The translations under genes and the position numbers were made by a program. This document shows, in pieces, positions 52,602 through 61,371 of a stretch of DNA of 64,000 bases. Source of the stretch: JAKVAV01 sp964651785 (lineage in GTDB: Bacteria; Bacteroidota; Bacteroidia; Flavobacteriales_D; Cryomorphaceae); assembly GCA_964651785.1 (NCBI GenBank), contig CAZYWJ010000003.1:56737-120736 (forward strand), in the 5' to 3' direction. The notes beneath the pieces were generated by a model. It saw only the letters and a list, made by a program, of their open reading frames with translations. It was not told the origin of the DNA and did not search any database. Each line of letters opens with the position of its first letter. Within the stretch, counting starts at the first letter, position 1.

Positions 52602-54695
52602 ATGGCAAGCGAGGAAGTGGTATTGAAAGTAGAAGGAATGACCTGCTCAAATTGTGCGGCAGGCATTAGCAAGACTTTGCAAAAATCGGGATTTGGTGAT
52701 GCGCACGCCAGCTTTAGCGATGGCGAGGTAACTTTTTCCACCGTTGAAAATCACACCCGCGACGAAGCCGTTCAGAAGATTGAGGGGCTCGGCTATTCCG
52801 TAGTCGATCAAGATGCAGCCCAATCGAAAGGGCTCAGTTCCATCGAGAAAAAATTTCTCTTTGCACTGATTTTTTCCCTTCCGCTATTTCTCCACATGTT
52901 CGTGCCCAAGGACTGGTGGCTCAATGATCCCTTGGTTCAAATAGCTCTCTCTACTCCTGTTTACATCTTGGGTATTCTTCACTTTGGAAAGTCTGCGTGG
53001 GGAAGTCTAAAGGGCGGAATGGCCAATATGGATGTCCTGATTTTCACAGGGGCGAGCGCAGCCTATTTTTACAGTTTAGCGGGCACAATGATGAATTGGG
53101 GCTCACCCATAATGCATGATTTCATGTTTTTCGAAACGGCTGCGATGATTATAACGCTGGTCTTGCTGGGAAATGTGATAGAACACCGTGCCGTCCAAAA
53201 AACTTCAGAACAGATCGGCGAACTCACCAAGCTTCAATCGGCAGTGGCGCGCATCGTCATGCGAATGAACGGGAAGGAGAAAATTTTTGACACCGAGCCA
53301 AAGTCGGTGAAAATCGGCGATGAACTCCAAGTTAATGATGGCGATCACGTACCCGTGGACGGAAGAATTCTTTCAGGTACGGTAGAGGTTGATGAATCTG
53401 CCATAACGGGTGAAAGTGAGGTAGTCATGAGAAAATCCGGAGACCACCTCTATTCAGGTACCACCATCCTCAGTGGCAATTGCCGCTTGGAAGCCACCGC
53501 AACAGCTAAGGATTCAACTCTGGAAAAGATTATTTCCTTGGTAAAGCGAGCCCGACGCGAACAACCCGACATACAGATTTTAGGCGATAAGGTGAGCTCC
53601 ATATTTGTGCCTGCCGTTCTGTCTATTTCGGTGCTCACTTTTCTTTTGGCCTATTTCCTTTTTGAAATTGGCTTGACACAATCTCTGATGAATTCCATCG
53701 CCGTTTTAGTCATTTCATGCCCTTGCGCCATGGGTTTGGCTACACCTACTGCGGTGGTTGCGGGAATCGGTCGGGCGGCCAAAAAAGGCATACTGCTGAA
53801 AGGTGGAAACACGCTCGAAAGATTTGCAAAAGCAGAGGTCATTCTTTTTGACAAAACGGGAACACTCACCACAGGCGATTTTTCCATGAGCTTAGTAGAA
53901 AATGAACTGGGTGAAAGAGCGAAGCAACTGATAAAATCATTGGAAAACCACTCCTCCCACCCCATCGCCAAATCCTTGGTGAAACTGATGGAAGAAACCG
54001 AACCCGAACCGCTCACCAACATTGAAGAGATAAAAGGTAGCGGAATGAGGGGCCAAACCGCTTCAGGAGAAACCGTGTTTTTCGGTAAAGATCAAGAGGG
54101 CGAGAGTGATCTGGTATTGACCATCGATCATAAAGTGGTTTGTCGGATGAATATCGAAGACAGCATCAAAGAAAATGCAGCCGAAATGGTCAAGGCTTTT
54201 CAAAAGGCAGGATTCCGAATGGAGATTCTTTCGGGAGATCGGGAAGCCAAGGTAGGACGAGTGGCTGAGCAACTCGGGATAGAGCGCTATCAAGCGGCGA
54301 TGAAGCCCGATGAGAAGCTCAAGTACATTGAGACGCTTTCGCAGGAAAAGATCGTAGTAATGGTAGGTGATGGAATAAACGATGGTCCGTCTTTGTCGAG
54401 AGCTCAAGTTGGCGTTTCGCACGGTGGGGCCACCACCTTGGCTATTGATTCTGCCCGAGTCGTCCTGATGCGCCCCGATGAGATGCAAGCGCTGATCGAT
54501 GCTTACCGCATTTCAAAAGAGACTTACAAAACGATCAAGCAAAACCTCTTCTGGGCATTTTTCTACAATGTTCTGGCTATTCCCATCGCTGCCGTAGGAC
54601 TGCTAAATCCTATGATAGCGGCATTGTCAATGGCTTTCTCTGATGTTATCGTCATCGGAAATTCGCTGAGACTGAAAGTGAAGAAAATCGATTAA
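52602..54695 (+). CDS. copA: Copper-translocating P-type ATPase (CopA type)
   Basis: The protein has 697 residues. A single N-terminal heavy-metal domain carries the CxxC motif EGMTCSNCAAG. Eight membrane helices follow, with the transport motif SCPCAMG (Cys373-Pro-Cys375). The phosphorylation site is DKTGTLT (Asp417), and the ATP-binding HP motif (NHSSHPIAKSL) and hinge GDGINDGPSL complete the soluble domain. It exports Cu(I) across the inner membrane. No copper-responsive regulator or chaperone is adjacent; the neighbouring TetR exporter is divergent and separately controlled. Confidence 0.94.
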   Translation: MASEEVVLKVEGMTCSNCAAGISKTLQKSGFGDAHASFSDGEVTFSTVENHTRDEAVQKIEGLGYSVVDQDAAQSKGLSSIEKKFLFALIFSLPLFLHMFVPKDWWLNDPLVQIALSTPVYILGILHFGKSAWGSLKGGMANMDVLIFTGASAAYFYSLAGTMMNWGSPIMHDFMFFETAAMIITLVLLGNVIEHRAVQKTSEQIGELTKLQSAVARIVMRMNGKEKIFDTEPKSVKIGDELQVNDGDHVPVDGRILSGTVEVDESAITGESEVVMRKSGDHLYSGTTILSGNCRLEATATAKDSTLEKIISLVKRARREQPDIQILGDKVSSIFVPAVLSISVLTFLLAYFLFEIGLTQSLMNSIAVLVISCPCAMGLATPTAVVAGIGRAAKKGILLKGGNTLERFAKAEVILFDKTGTLTTGDFSMSLVENELGERAKQLIKSLENHSSHPIAKSLVKLMEETEPEPLTNIEEIKGSGMRGQTASGETVFFGKDQEGESDLVLTIDHKVVCRMNIEDSIKENAAEMVKAFQKAGFRMEILSGDREAKVGRVAEQLGIERYQAAMKPDEKLKYIETLSQEKIVVMVGDGINDGPSLSRAQVGVSHGGATTLAIDSARVVLMRPDEMQALIDAYRISKETYKTIKQNLFWAFFYNVLAIPIAAVGLLNPMIAALSMAFSDVIVIGNSLRLKVKKID

Positions 54696-55414
54696 ATCAA
54701 ATCGGCGAGATCGGAAACACCGATGGTTCGATCGGCTACAAAGCCTTCGCCGAATTGCACGCCTATGGTGCGGCCATAGTCTCGTGCACGCGCTTCCAAG
54801 AATTTCATGAATTCGGGAGTTGAAATCGGTGTAGTCGGTTCGTCGTCATCCTTTCCCACATAAAATTGACTGGAAAAGGCGCGAATTGCTTCTACCTTTT
54901 TCTCCCACTCAGCGGTGATGTCCACGACAAAGTCGGGATGCATGTAGCGATCCTGAATAAAGTGATAGATCGCCTTTGGTCGCCAAGCTTCTTGCGCGTT
55001 GCCATTTTCATCCGTGGTAGGAATGGCTCGCAAGCCACTCAAGAAACAAGATTTTGCGGCAAGCGCTGCGCCCATGCCATGGTCGGGATGGCGATCGGCC
55101 AATGAATTGGCTAAGACGATATCGGGCTTGAATTTCCTGATAAAGGGAATAACGGCCATTTGATGCTCTTTCACATTATTGAGAAATCCATCCGGCAGTC
55201 CTACGTTTTCTCTCACCGCAATACCCATAATCTCCGAAGCCCTCTTTGCTTCCATGGCTCTTAATTCAGGCGTTCCGCGAGTCCCCAACTCTCCCTTCGT
55301 AAGGTCGAGGATTCCAACTTTCTTACCTTGCTTGATGGATTTAATAATCGTACCCGAAGCACTGAGCTCTGCATCATCGGGATGAGCCGCGATGGCGAGA
55401 ATATCTAATTTCAT
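54692..55414 (-). CDS. bshB1: Bacillithiol biosynthesis deacetylase BshB1
   Basis: The protein has 240 residues of the LmbE/PIG-L family. The zinc-binding motifs AHPDDAE at the N-terminus and RHPDHG in the middle are intact. The sequence around GELGTRGTPELRAMEAKRASEIMG is distinctive of BshB1. It removes the acetyl group from GlcNAc-malate in bacillithiol synthesis in the cytosol. Its start overlaps the maf stop by 4 bases, and it is the last gene of the long minus-strand operon. It converges with copA with a 4-base overlap. Confidence 0.92.
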   Translation of the reverse strand: MKLDILAIAAHPDDAELSASGTIIKSIKQGKKVGILDLTKGELGTRGTPELRAMEAKRASEIMGIAVRENVGLPDGFLNNVKEHQMAVIPFIRKFKPDIVLANSLADRHPDHGMGAALAAKSCFLSGLRAIPTTDENGNAQEAWRPKAIYHFIQDRYMHPDFVVDITAEWEKKVEAIRAFSSQFYVGKDDDEPTTPISTPEFMKFLEARARDYGRTIGVQFGEGFVADRTIGVSDLADLI

Positions 55415-56001
55415 GATTCGATAAATTTCTTCAACTCATTGTAAAACATCCGAGTCGGAAAGCCCATGACATTGTAAAATGAGCCTTCGATTTTTTCAAT
55501 TCCCACGTAGCCGATCCACTCTTGAATACCATAAGCTCCCGCTTTGTCGAATGGTTTGAATTCACTTACATACCATTCAATGGCCTCTCTCTCCACCAAT
55601 CCGAAATGGACTTTTGTGGTTTCACTCACCACCACCTGTTTTTCAGCAGAGGTCAGACAAACCGCCGTTATCACTTCGTGGGCACGGCCGGAAAGCTCGG
55701 TGATCATGGCCACGGCGTGCTCTACGTTTTCAGGTTTATTAAAAACGTGATTGCCCAGCCAAACCACGGTATCTGAAGTCACCAAAATCTCGTCATCAGC
55801 CAAATCTGCTTTGAATGCATCGGCTTTCTTCTTTGCAAGAAATCGTGGTATTTCAGCACCTTGAAGTTCGTGATCGAAATCCTCGTTTACCTCTTTGGTT
55901 CGCACTTCAAAAGGGATTCCCAAGCCTTTCATCAGCTCATGCCGACGAGGCGATTTTGAGGCCAATACAATTTTATGGTGTTTTAAATCAAGATAATTCA
56001 C
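55411..56001 (-). CDS. Maf-like nucleotide pyrophosphatase
   Basis: The protein has 196 residues. The N-terminal motif KIVLASKSPRRHELMKGLGI and the middle ILVTSDTVVWLGNHVFNKPE are the Maf signature. It hydrolyses non-canonical or dTTP/UTP-type nucleotides and is linked to septation control; the substrate group is likely dTTP/UTP but not proven. The start overlaps the prenyltransferase stop by 14 bases. It is in one row with kdsC and bshB1. Confidence 0.9.
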   Translation of the reverse strand: MNYLDLKHHKIVLASKSPRRHELMKGLGIPFEVRTKEVNEDFDHELQGAEIPRFLAKKKADAFKADLADDEILVTSDTVVWLGNHVFNKPENVEHAVAMITELSGRAHEVITAVCLTSAEKQVVVSETTKVHFGLVEREAIEWYVSEFKPFDKAGAYGIQEWIGYVGIEKIEGSFYNVMGFPTRMFYNELKKFIES

Positions 56002-56983
56002 TAGCGTAGTAAATGTAATAATGCACGATGCTGTAGAGCAATCCGCCCAGCATGGCCAGTTTCATAAAGTTTCCCGCTCTTACAAATTGCGGTCTCTTCA
56101 CCGCACGGTGGTTTACCCATAATCCTGCCAATAGTGGCAAGATAACGGCCACCATCATGTAAATGAGCGAATAAGGATCATTAACCACTTTTTGTTGAAG
56201 TATAACGAGCGCAACTATCGTGCTCACGATTAAAACGGCAGTGACCATTTTGGCATTTTTAATCCCATAAACCAGCGGTACGGTTCGTGCACCGATTCGA
56301 GCGTCGCCTTTCACATCAGCCATATCTTTTTGCAGCTCGCGAATGAGGTTGAGCGCAAAAGCAAATGCGGCATAGCCCAAAATGAAATAGAACATCCATT
56401 TAAAATAAAGGGATGGATCTTCACCCGGACGCTGCGTTCTGAAAAATTGCACCACCTCTTCGCCGTAAGTTTTAATCAGTAAGGGAATTTCGTAAATGCC
56501 CACCAAGATGGGAACCAGACCGGCCAAGATAGCGATGAGCACGTTTCCTACGATCAAGTCGCGCTTGAACTGAACACTGTAAAACCACAAGCTGGCGGCA
56601 GCAAAAAAGCTCACAATACTCAGTTTCCACATGCCGATGCTGTACGCGAGATAGACCGCCATGGCCAAGCCCAGTAAATTGAAAACTTGGTGCACGAACA
56701 TCGCAACTCGGCGTTTTACGTGAACTCCTACTATAATATTGTTTGGCTTATTGACCCGATCGGTCCGCTGGTCAAAATAATCGTTGATCACATTTCCGGC
56801 GGCAGCGATAAAAACGGTGCTGCCCACGAGAATCAAGAATTGCCAAAAGGAAAGTTGAAGCTCAAAGCCATTGACCTCGACCAAGGGCATCAAGACGAAG
56901 TACCTCATCAGCACCATAGTAAGGGCGATGATGAAGAGATTGAGCGGACGTGTGAGGCGCAAAAATTGCCAAAATGCTTGCAT
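55988..56983 (-). CDS. UbiA family prenyltransferase
   Basis: The protein has 331 residues with about nine membrane helices. Two prenyl-diphosphate motifs are visible: NVINDYFDQRTDRVNKP (first Asp-rich) and KDMADVKGDARIGARTVP (second). It attaches a prenyl chain to an aromatic or polar acceptor within the inner membrane. In many Bacteroidota this gene, next to maf and kdsC, is called geranylgeranylglycerol-phosphate geranylgeranyltransferase-like; the actual acceptor is not shown. It begins 3 bases after kdsC and overlaps maf by 14 bases. Confidence 0.87.
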   Translation of the reverse strand: MQAFWQFLRLTRPLNLFIIALTMVLMRYFVLMPLVEVNGFELQLSFWQFLILVGSTVFIAAAGNVINDYFDQRTDRVNKPNNIIVGVHVKRRVAMFVHQVFNLLGLAMAVYLAYSIGMWKLSIVSFFAAASLWFYSVQFKRDLIVGNVLIAILAGLVPILVGIYEIPLLIKTYGEEVVQFFRTQRPGEDPSLYFKWMFYFILGYAAFAFALNLIRELQKDMADVKGDARIGARTVPLVYGIKNAKMVTAVLIVSTIVALVILQQKVVNDPYSLIYMMVAVILPLLAGLWVNHRAVKRPQFVRAGNFMKLAMLGGLLYSIVHYYIYYASELS

Positions 56984-56986
56984 AAC

Positions 56987-57511
56987 TTACCATTCCAAGG
57001 CATCTTCATCAAACCACTTACCCTGCACTTTCAGGGTTTGTTCGATGATGTCTCGCACACATCCTTGCCCGCCTTTCTTTACGGAAACGTAATCGCTGAT
57101 ACCTTTAATCTCTTCAGAAGCATCAGCAGGACAAGTAGCCAATCCGGCTTTTTCCATCACTTTATAATCGGGAATATCATCCCCCATATAAAGCACTTCC
57201 TCGGCAGTGATACCCTGCTTTTCGACAAAGGTATCAAAGACTTGCTCTTTATTCTTGCTTTGCAGAAAAATGTGCTTGACGCCCAAACTGTGTAGTCCGT
57301 CCCTTACGGCAATGGAGTTTCCGCCGGTGATTACGGCTATGCGCAATCCTTTTTTCACGGCAAATTGAACGGCATAGCTGTCCTTCGAATTCATTCGCCG
57401 CACAAATTGGCCATCGGGCATAACCAGCACCACTCCATCAGTAAAAACACCATCCACATCAAAAATCATGGTGGTAATTTCATTCAACCGCTGCTTATAG
57501 CTCTTGCTCAT
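56987..57511 (-). CDS. kdsC: KDO 8-phosphate phosphatase (KdsC type)
   Basis: The protein has 174 residues of the HAD superfamily, class without a cap domain. It shows the first motif IFDVDGVFTDG, the threonine in AVITGGNS, and the late YMGDDIPDYKVM. It removes phosphate from KDO-8-P in the path to lipopolysaccharide core. The ATG at 57511 is preferred over a longer frame that runs back into the upstream gene; it overlaps the DUF2520 gene by 17 bases. Confidence 0.9.
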   Translation of the reverse strand: MSKSYKQRLNEITTMIFDVDGVFTDGVVLVMPDGQFVRRMNSKDSYAVQFAVKKGLRIAVITGGNSIAVRDGLHSLGVKHIFLQSKNKEQVFDTFVEKQGITAEEVLYMGDDIPDYKVMEKAGLATCPADASEEIKGISDYVSVKKGGQGCVRDIIEQTLKVQGKWFDEDALEW

Positions 57512-58280
57512 GCGTTCTGTTGTAAATTTCTTCGGTGAGTCGGTCGTAGATTTCGCGGTAAGAATTATTCTCACCCAAAAGTTGTCTGTGCGCCTCAATG
57601 GTACGCTTATCTCCTCGTGCAGCGGGCCCCGTTTGAGATACATTTGCCGATTGCATCAGCACCTTATTCGCCGTTTCCAGAATAAGCGGATGCAAGATGC
57701 TTCGGTCTATTTCGGCTTTCGCCAAAAGTTCTTCAGAAAGCTCAAACATCAGGTTGGCAAAATTATTGGCAAATACCGCGGCCAAATGAAGACTTTTGCG
57801 TTGCTCGCTGGTAAGAACGTGTATGCGTTGCGAAAGCAATTCGGCCAGATCACCCAATGCGTTCAGGTCGGCATCATTTTCTGCCTCAAGGCAAAAAGGA
57901 ACGTTTTCCCAAACGATCTTCTTGTCGAGCGAAAAACTTTGAAGCGGGTAGAAAACCGCTCTTCGTGAAGTTCTCTTAATCGCATCCATGGGAACCGCCC
58001 CCGAAGTATGAGCCACCACTCCCTTATTGTTCGGGTTTAGCTGTTTTGATACCTCACCTATGGAGTCATCAGATACGGTTAGCAAAATAAGGTCTGCTCT
58101 GATTTTGTCAGATATTTTCTCAATAACTCCTGAGCGCAGTTTTTCCGCCAATCTTTCGGCCTCTTCACGATTTCTCCCATAGATGCCCGAAATATCAATG
58201 CCTTGATCCGCTAAAGCCGCTCCCAGTTGGTGGGCTACACGACCGGTTCCGATGAATGCGATGGATTCAATTCGACTCAT
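57495..58280 (-). CDS. Rossmann-like/DUF2520 dinucleotide-binding protein
   Basis: The protein has 261 residues. The N-terminal glycine motif AFIGTGRVAHQLGAALAD belongs to an NAD(P)-binding domain, and the DUF2520 all-helical domain makes up the C-terminal half with the conserved LHLAAVFANNFANLM. It resembles ketopantoate/6-phosphogluconate-type reductases, but no substrate is known. The start overlaps the ccmF stop by 4 bases; it is often found next to kdsC in Bacteroidota. Confidence 0.9.
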   Translation of the reverse strand: MSRIESIAFIGTGRVAHQLGAALADQGIDISGIYGRNREEAERLAEKLRSGVIEKISDKIRADLILLTVSDDSIGEVSKQLNPNNKGVVAHTSGAVPMDAIKRTSRRAVFYPLQSFSLDKKIVWENVPFCLEAENDADLNALGDLAELLSQRIHVLTSEQRKSLHLAAVFANNFANLMFELSEELLAKAEIDRSILHPLILETANKVLMQSANVSQTGPAARGDKRTIEAHRQLLGENNSYREIYDRLTEEIYNRTHEQEL

Positions 58281-60706
58281 GCTGTTTTGGATTTTTTAGA
58301 GAGTTTGATGCGATGACGAATGGCCATAACCGTTCCCAAAAACATTACGATACACCCTATCCACAGTATGTTGATCATCGGAAATCGGATGGCCTGCATC
58401 ACGATAAACTCTTTTCTGTTCGTATACCGCTCGGCTACATAAAAGGTATGCTTTCCCGTAGCGGGATCAATTTTGTCAAAATTCACTCTTACACCGGTTT
58501 CATCCTGAATGACGGGATCGGGAATCGGAAGGATGGAATCGCGCAAAATATAGAGCGGCTCTACCTCATAGACTTCTCCCTTCGGGGTTTTAATTCCGAT
58601 TCGGGCCCTTACGGCAAGATCATTCGGAGCAATGCGGTACTTCTCTCGCTCTTCATCTTTAACAACCGAGAGCTGATTGAGCCTTACCATATTCGATCCG
58701 ACCAAGGCAGTGTCACCTAAAGCTAATTTGACTTCGGTGGCCGTGCGAAAACCCGTGGCATCGGTGTCAACCTCTAATTCAGCCCAGCGAATGTGGGTGT
58801 AGATATCCTGATCCCAATAGCGCTTGGTAGAGGGCTCGGCCACATTTCCAAATTCGGGATTGAGTTGAATGCGTGGGTTGAGATCGAAAAGCTTTTCGCC
58901 CGGGCGGAACTGAGACCAACGCGGAATGGAATCGAGCATCATTCCNNNNNNNNNNNNNNNNNNNNNNNNNNNNNNNNNNNNNNNNNNNNNNNNNNNNNNN
59001 NNNNNNNNNNNNNNNNNNNNNNNNNNNNNNNNNNNNNNNNNNNNNAAAATGAACTCATCTCCTTCGTATCCGAGTTGAGTGGCTGCCGCCAAGGTGATAA
59101 CCAAGGCTACGATGAGGCTTCCCAGAATCTTCTTTGCGAACTGTTTGAAATTCGTTTTGCCATAGCGCAAAAACTGGGTGAAGGCAATCAAAAAGGTGAT
59201 CACAAAAGCAAAGGGAATCTGCCACTTATTAAAGTGATTGATGCGATCACTGTTCGGAGCGAGTTTTCCTTCAGCCAGTGATTTCAGTCCCTCAAAATTG
59301 GTAACTGAATACATATCCATAAGAGGCCCTGAAAAAGGCTCGGCAAGTATATTCCAAATGGGTTTAGATGTTTCCAAAGCTATTTGCGCAGCGGAGAGCA
59401 ATAGCACCATCGACCCGATGAAAATCCAAAACTCCCTGCTCCAAAGAGGCTCCTCTTGTTCGGGTTTTACAAAGAACTTTCGGTAGGCCACAATCGGCAT
59501 TACCATAGACATAATGAGGAAAGCTACGATAGCAGCTACAGCCAAGTCGAAGGTCCATCCGGCGATAATCAATACCAAAATACCACCGAGATAAACCAAT
59601 CTTAAACGCTTTTCAAAAAGCATGAGCGCTGCAGATGCAGCCACCAGGGAGAGTAAGATGAACAGGTGTTGCTTCATCAATCCATCGTCGGTAAAAGAGT
59701 GAACGGACGTGTCGCCCAACACTCCCGAGTGCACTAAAAACGAAGCATACATCACCAAGATGGTGGTAATCAAGGTGAGGAAAATGGCCGTGTACTGCGA
59801 GCGATTTTTCCGCTGATTAACCACCATCACATGCGCGGCGCCGACCAAGGTGAGCCACGGAATCAGTGAGGCGTTCTCAACGGGGTCCCAAGCCCAAAAG
59901 CCACCGAAGCTCAATGCCTCGTAAGCCCAAGCTCCACCCATTAAAATTCCGATTCCCAAGACGGAAACGGAAAAGAACGCCCATGGAATGGCCGGTCTGA
60001 TCCACTCCTTTAGTTTTCCTGAGGCCAATCCCGCAATAGCAAATGCGAAAGGAAACAGAGTAGATGCATAACCCAAAAACAGCGTAGGCGGATGGATGGT
60101 CATCCAATAGTTTTGCAGAAGCGGATTCATCCCTCTTCCATCACTAAAACTCGGTATGCGCTCCAGGTAATTCGGCATTTGGGTCCAAGGCAAACCGATA
60201 TTTTCGGGTAAGGCTCGAATGAGGTCAAAGGGGCTGTTTCCCAATTTAAAGTCTAAAATGTAAACCCCCAGAAGCATGCTCCCCAAGAGCATTTGAAAAA
60301 CCGAAACCACCGTCATGGCCAGGTTTTCAAACCGTTTGGCGGTGAAAAGAAGAATATTTCCTAAAACGACATTCCAGAAACTCCAAAGGATAAAGCTCCC
60401 CTCCTGTCCTTCCCAAAAACCCGAGAAGATATAGCGCAAAGGCATATCGCGATTGGCGTGCTTCCACACATAGTCGTATTCAAAATACTTATTAAAAAGC
60501 ATTGCGAAGAGCGTGACCGCAGTGGCAATAAGCGCGGCGGAGTGTAGCCAAAAAGCAGCTCTACCCATCCTTCGATATGCCTCATTGCCGGTGCGGTTTG
60601 CAACGAGATATGAAACGGCAGCCAAAAACGCAGCCGCAAACGAGGTGGATACGAAGACTTCTCCAAGCCTCCCGATCAGGGTATGCTCACCCAAGTATTC
60701 TACCAT
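58277..60706 (-). CDS. ccmF: Cytochrome c haem lyase CcmF, interrupted by an assembly gap
   Basis: About 809 codons are present, including 33 unknown. The N-terminal half is a large set of membrane helices with the tryptophan-rich haem-binding segment FGGFWAWDPVENASLIPWL and histidine-bearing loops. The C-terminal part, with LFDLNPRIQLNPEFGNVAEP, is the periplasmic domain usual in Bacteroidota CcmF. The 100-N gap falls within the segment joining the last helices and the periplasmic domain. Missing residues there probably exceed 33, because a hydrophobic stretch expected by the family is not seen. It is downstream of ccmE (6 bases). Confidence 0.88.
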   Translation of the reverse strand: MVEYLGEHTLIGRLGEVFVSTSFAAAFLAAVSYLVANRTGNEAYRRMGRAAFWLHSAALIATAVTLFAMLFNKYFEYDYVWKHANRDMPLRYIFSGFWEGQEGSFILWSFWNVVLGNILLFTAKRFENLAMTVVSVFQMLLGSMLLGVYILDFKLGNSPFDLIRALPENIGLPWTQMPNYLERIPSFSDGRGMNPLLQNYWMTIHPPTLFLGYASTLFPFAFAIAGLASGKLKEWIRPAIPWAFFSVSVLGIGILMGGAWAYEALSFGGFWAWDPVENASLIPWLTLVGAAHVMVVNQRKNRSQYTAIFLTLITTILVMYASFLVHSGVLGDTSVHSFTDDGLMKQHLFILLSLVAASAALMLFEKRLRLVYLGGILVLIIAGWTFDLAVAAIVAFLIMSMVMPIVAYRKFFVKPEQEEPLWSREFWIFIGSMVLLLSAAQIALETSKPIWNILAEPFSGPLMDMYSVTNFEGLKSLAEGKLAPNSDRINHFNKWQIPFAFVITFLIAFTQFLRYGKTNFKQFAKKILGSLIVALVITLAAATQLGYEGDEFIXXXXXXXXXXXXXXXXXXXXXXXXXXXXXXXXXXGMMLDSIPRWSQFRPGEKLFDLNPRIQLNPEFGNVAEPSTKRYWDQDIYTHIRWAELEVDTDATGFRTATEVKLALGDTALVGSNMVRLNQLSVVKDEEREKYRIAPNDLAVRARIGIKTPKGEVYEVEPLYILRDSILPIPDPVIQDETGVRVNFDKIDPATGKHTFYVAERYTNRKEFIVMQAIRFPMINILWIGCIVMFLGTVMAIRHRIKLSKKSKTA
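58946..59045. other. Assembly gap (100 N) inside ccmF
   Basis: Exactly 100 N, a placeholder length. The flanks share no sequence, so this is a real gap of unknown size. The frame on both sides is consistent only by chance of the placeholder length. Confidence 0.9.
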
Positions 60707-60712
60707 TGGCTC

Positions 60713-61120
60713 TTAGTCTTTGGATGCTGTTTCTTCCAATTCAAATTTGCCTTCTTCTTTGTATTTAGAAGGGCACTTCATCAGCATTTCGGTAGCGTGA
60801 AACTCGTCGCCATTTGCTTTTCCGATAAGGACTACGCTTTCAGAACGTTCAAAATCCTGAGGCTTTGACTTGTTGAGCACCACTTTTCTGCGCTCGCCGT
60901 TATTATCTACCATAGTGAAGCGAGTGATATTCGGGTTGATCTCGGGATTGTAAGCAATCTCCTCAGTTCTTACCAATTCGCCTACCACGTGGTATTCCTT
61001 TTTTGGATTTTCAAATGCCTCGCTGAAATCAGCGTAAGAGCTCGAATCATTTACCGACCCGATCATAAACGCTATGGCCACTGCAATCAGGATGATCGCA
61101 ACGATGTGTGTCTTTTTCAT
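60713..61120 (-). CDS. ccmE: Haem chaperone CcmE, CxxxY variant
   Basis: The protein has 135 residues: one N-terminal membrane anchor and a periplasmic OB-fold domain with the family part YHVVGELVR and VVLIGKANGDEFHATEML. In place of the usual haem-binding His of the HxxxY motif it has Cys116 in KCPSKYK (CxxxY, Tyr120). This variant is known from a natural Ccm system that does without CcmG and CcmH (described in Desulfovibrio). It carries haem from CcmC/CcmD to CcmF. The start overlaps the CcmD-like gene by 4 bases. Confidence 0.9.
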   Translation of the reverse strand: MKKTHIVAIILIAVAIAFMIGSVNDSSSYADFSEAFENPKKEYHVVGELVRTEEIAYNPEINPNITRFTMVDNNGERRKVVLNKSKPQDFERSESVVLIGKANGDEFHATEMLMKCPSKYKEEGKFELEETASKD

Positions 61121-61371
61121 TTCAATTTATTCTTTTCCGCGTGTGAAGCGGGATTATCATTCATCTCCAACTTTTTCAACTTCCTGTCTATCGAAATGAG
61201 GTAGGCAACAATCAGCACAAATACGATGCTGACTACTGCAATTACCACGTTTATTTTTCCGCTTGAAAACATGGTATTTTCCAGCCAATCGGTGCCTGAT
61301 TGGGCGCTGACCGAAGCAGACCATAATCCAAGTAATAAGACAAGAAATATGGATAGTTGTTTATTCATCAT
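61117..61371 (-). CDS. ccmD: CcmD-like small membrane protein
   Basis: The protein has 84 residues: a signal-like first helix ending SVSAQSG and a second helix (about residues 40-62, VVIAVVSIVFVLIVAYLISIDRKLKKLE). The place between ccmC and ccmE and the short basic tail match CcmD proteins of Bacteroidota. It would help release haem-loaded CcmE. Sequence signal is weak, as usual for CcmD, so the call relies mainly on context. Confidence 0.75.
   Translation of the reverse strand: MMNKQLSIFLVLLLGLWSASVSAQSGTDWLENTMFSSGKINVVIAVVSIVFVLIVAYLISIDRKLKKLEMNDNPASHAEKNKLK

Noticed and set aside
58793..59281. Plus-strand open frame across the second gap
   Set aside because: It lies wholly opposite ccmF and exists only because N codons do not stop; ccmF has clear family motifs.
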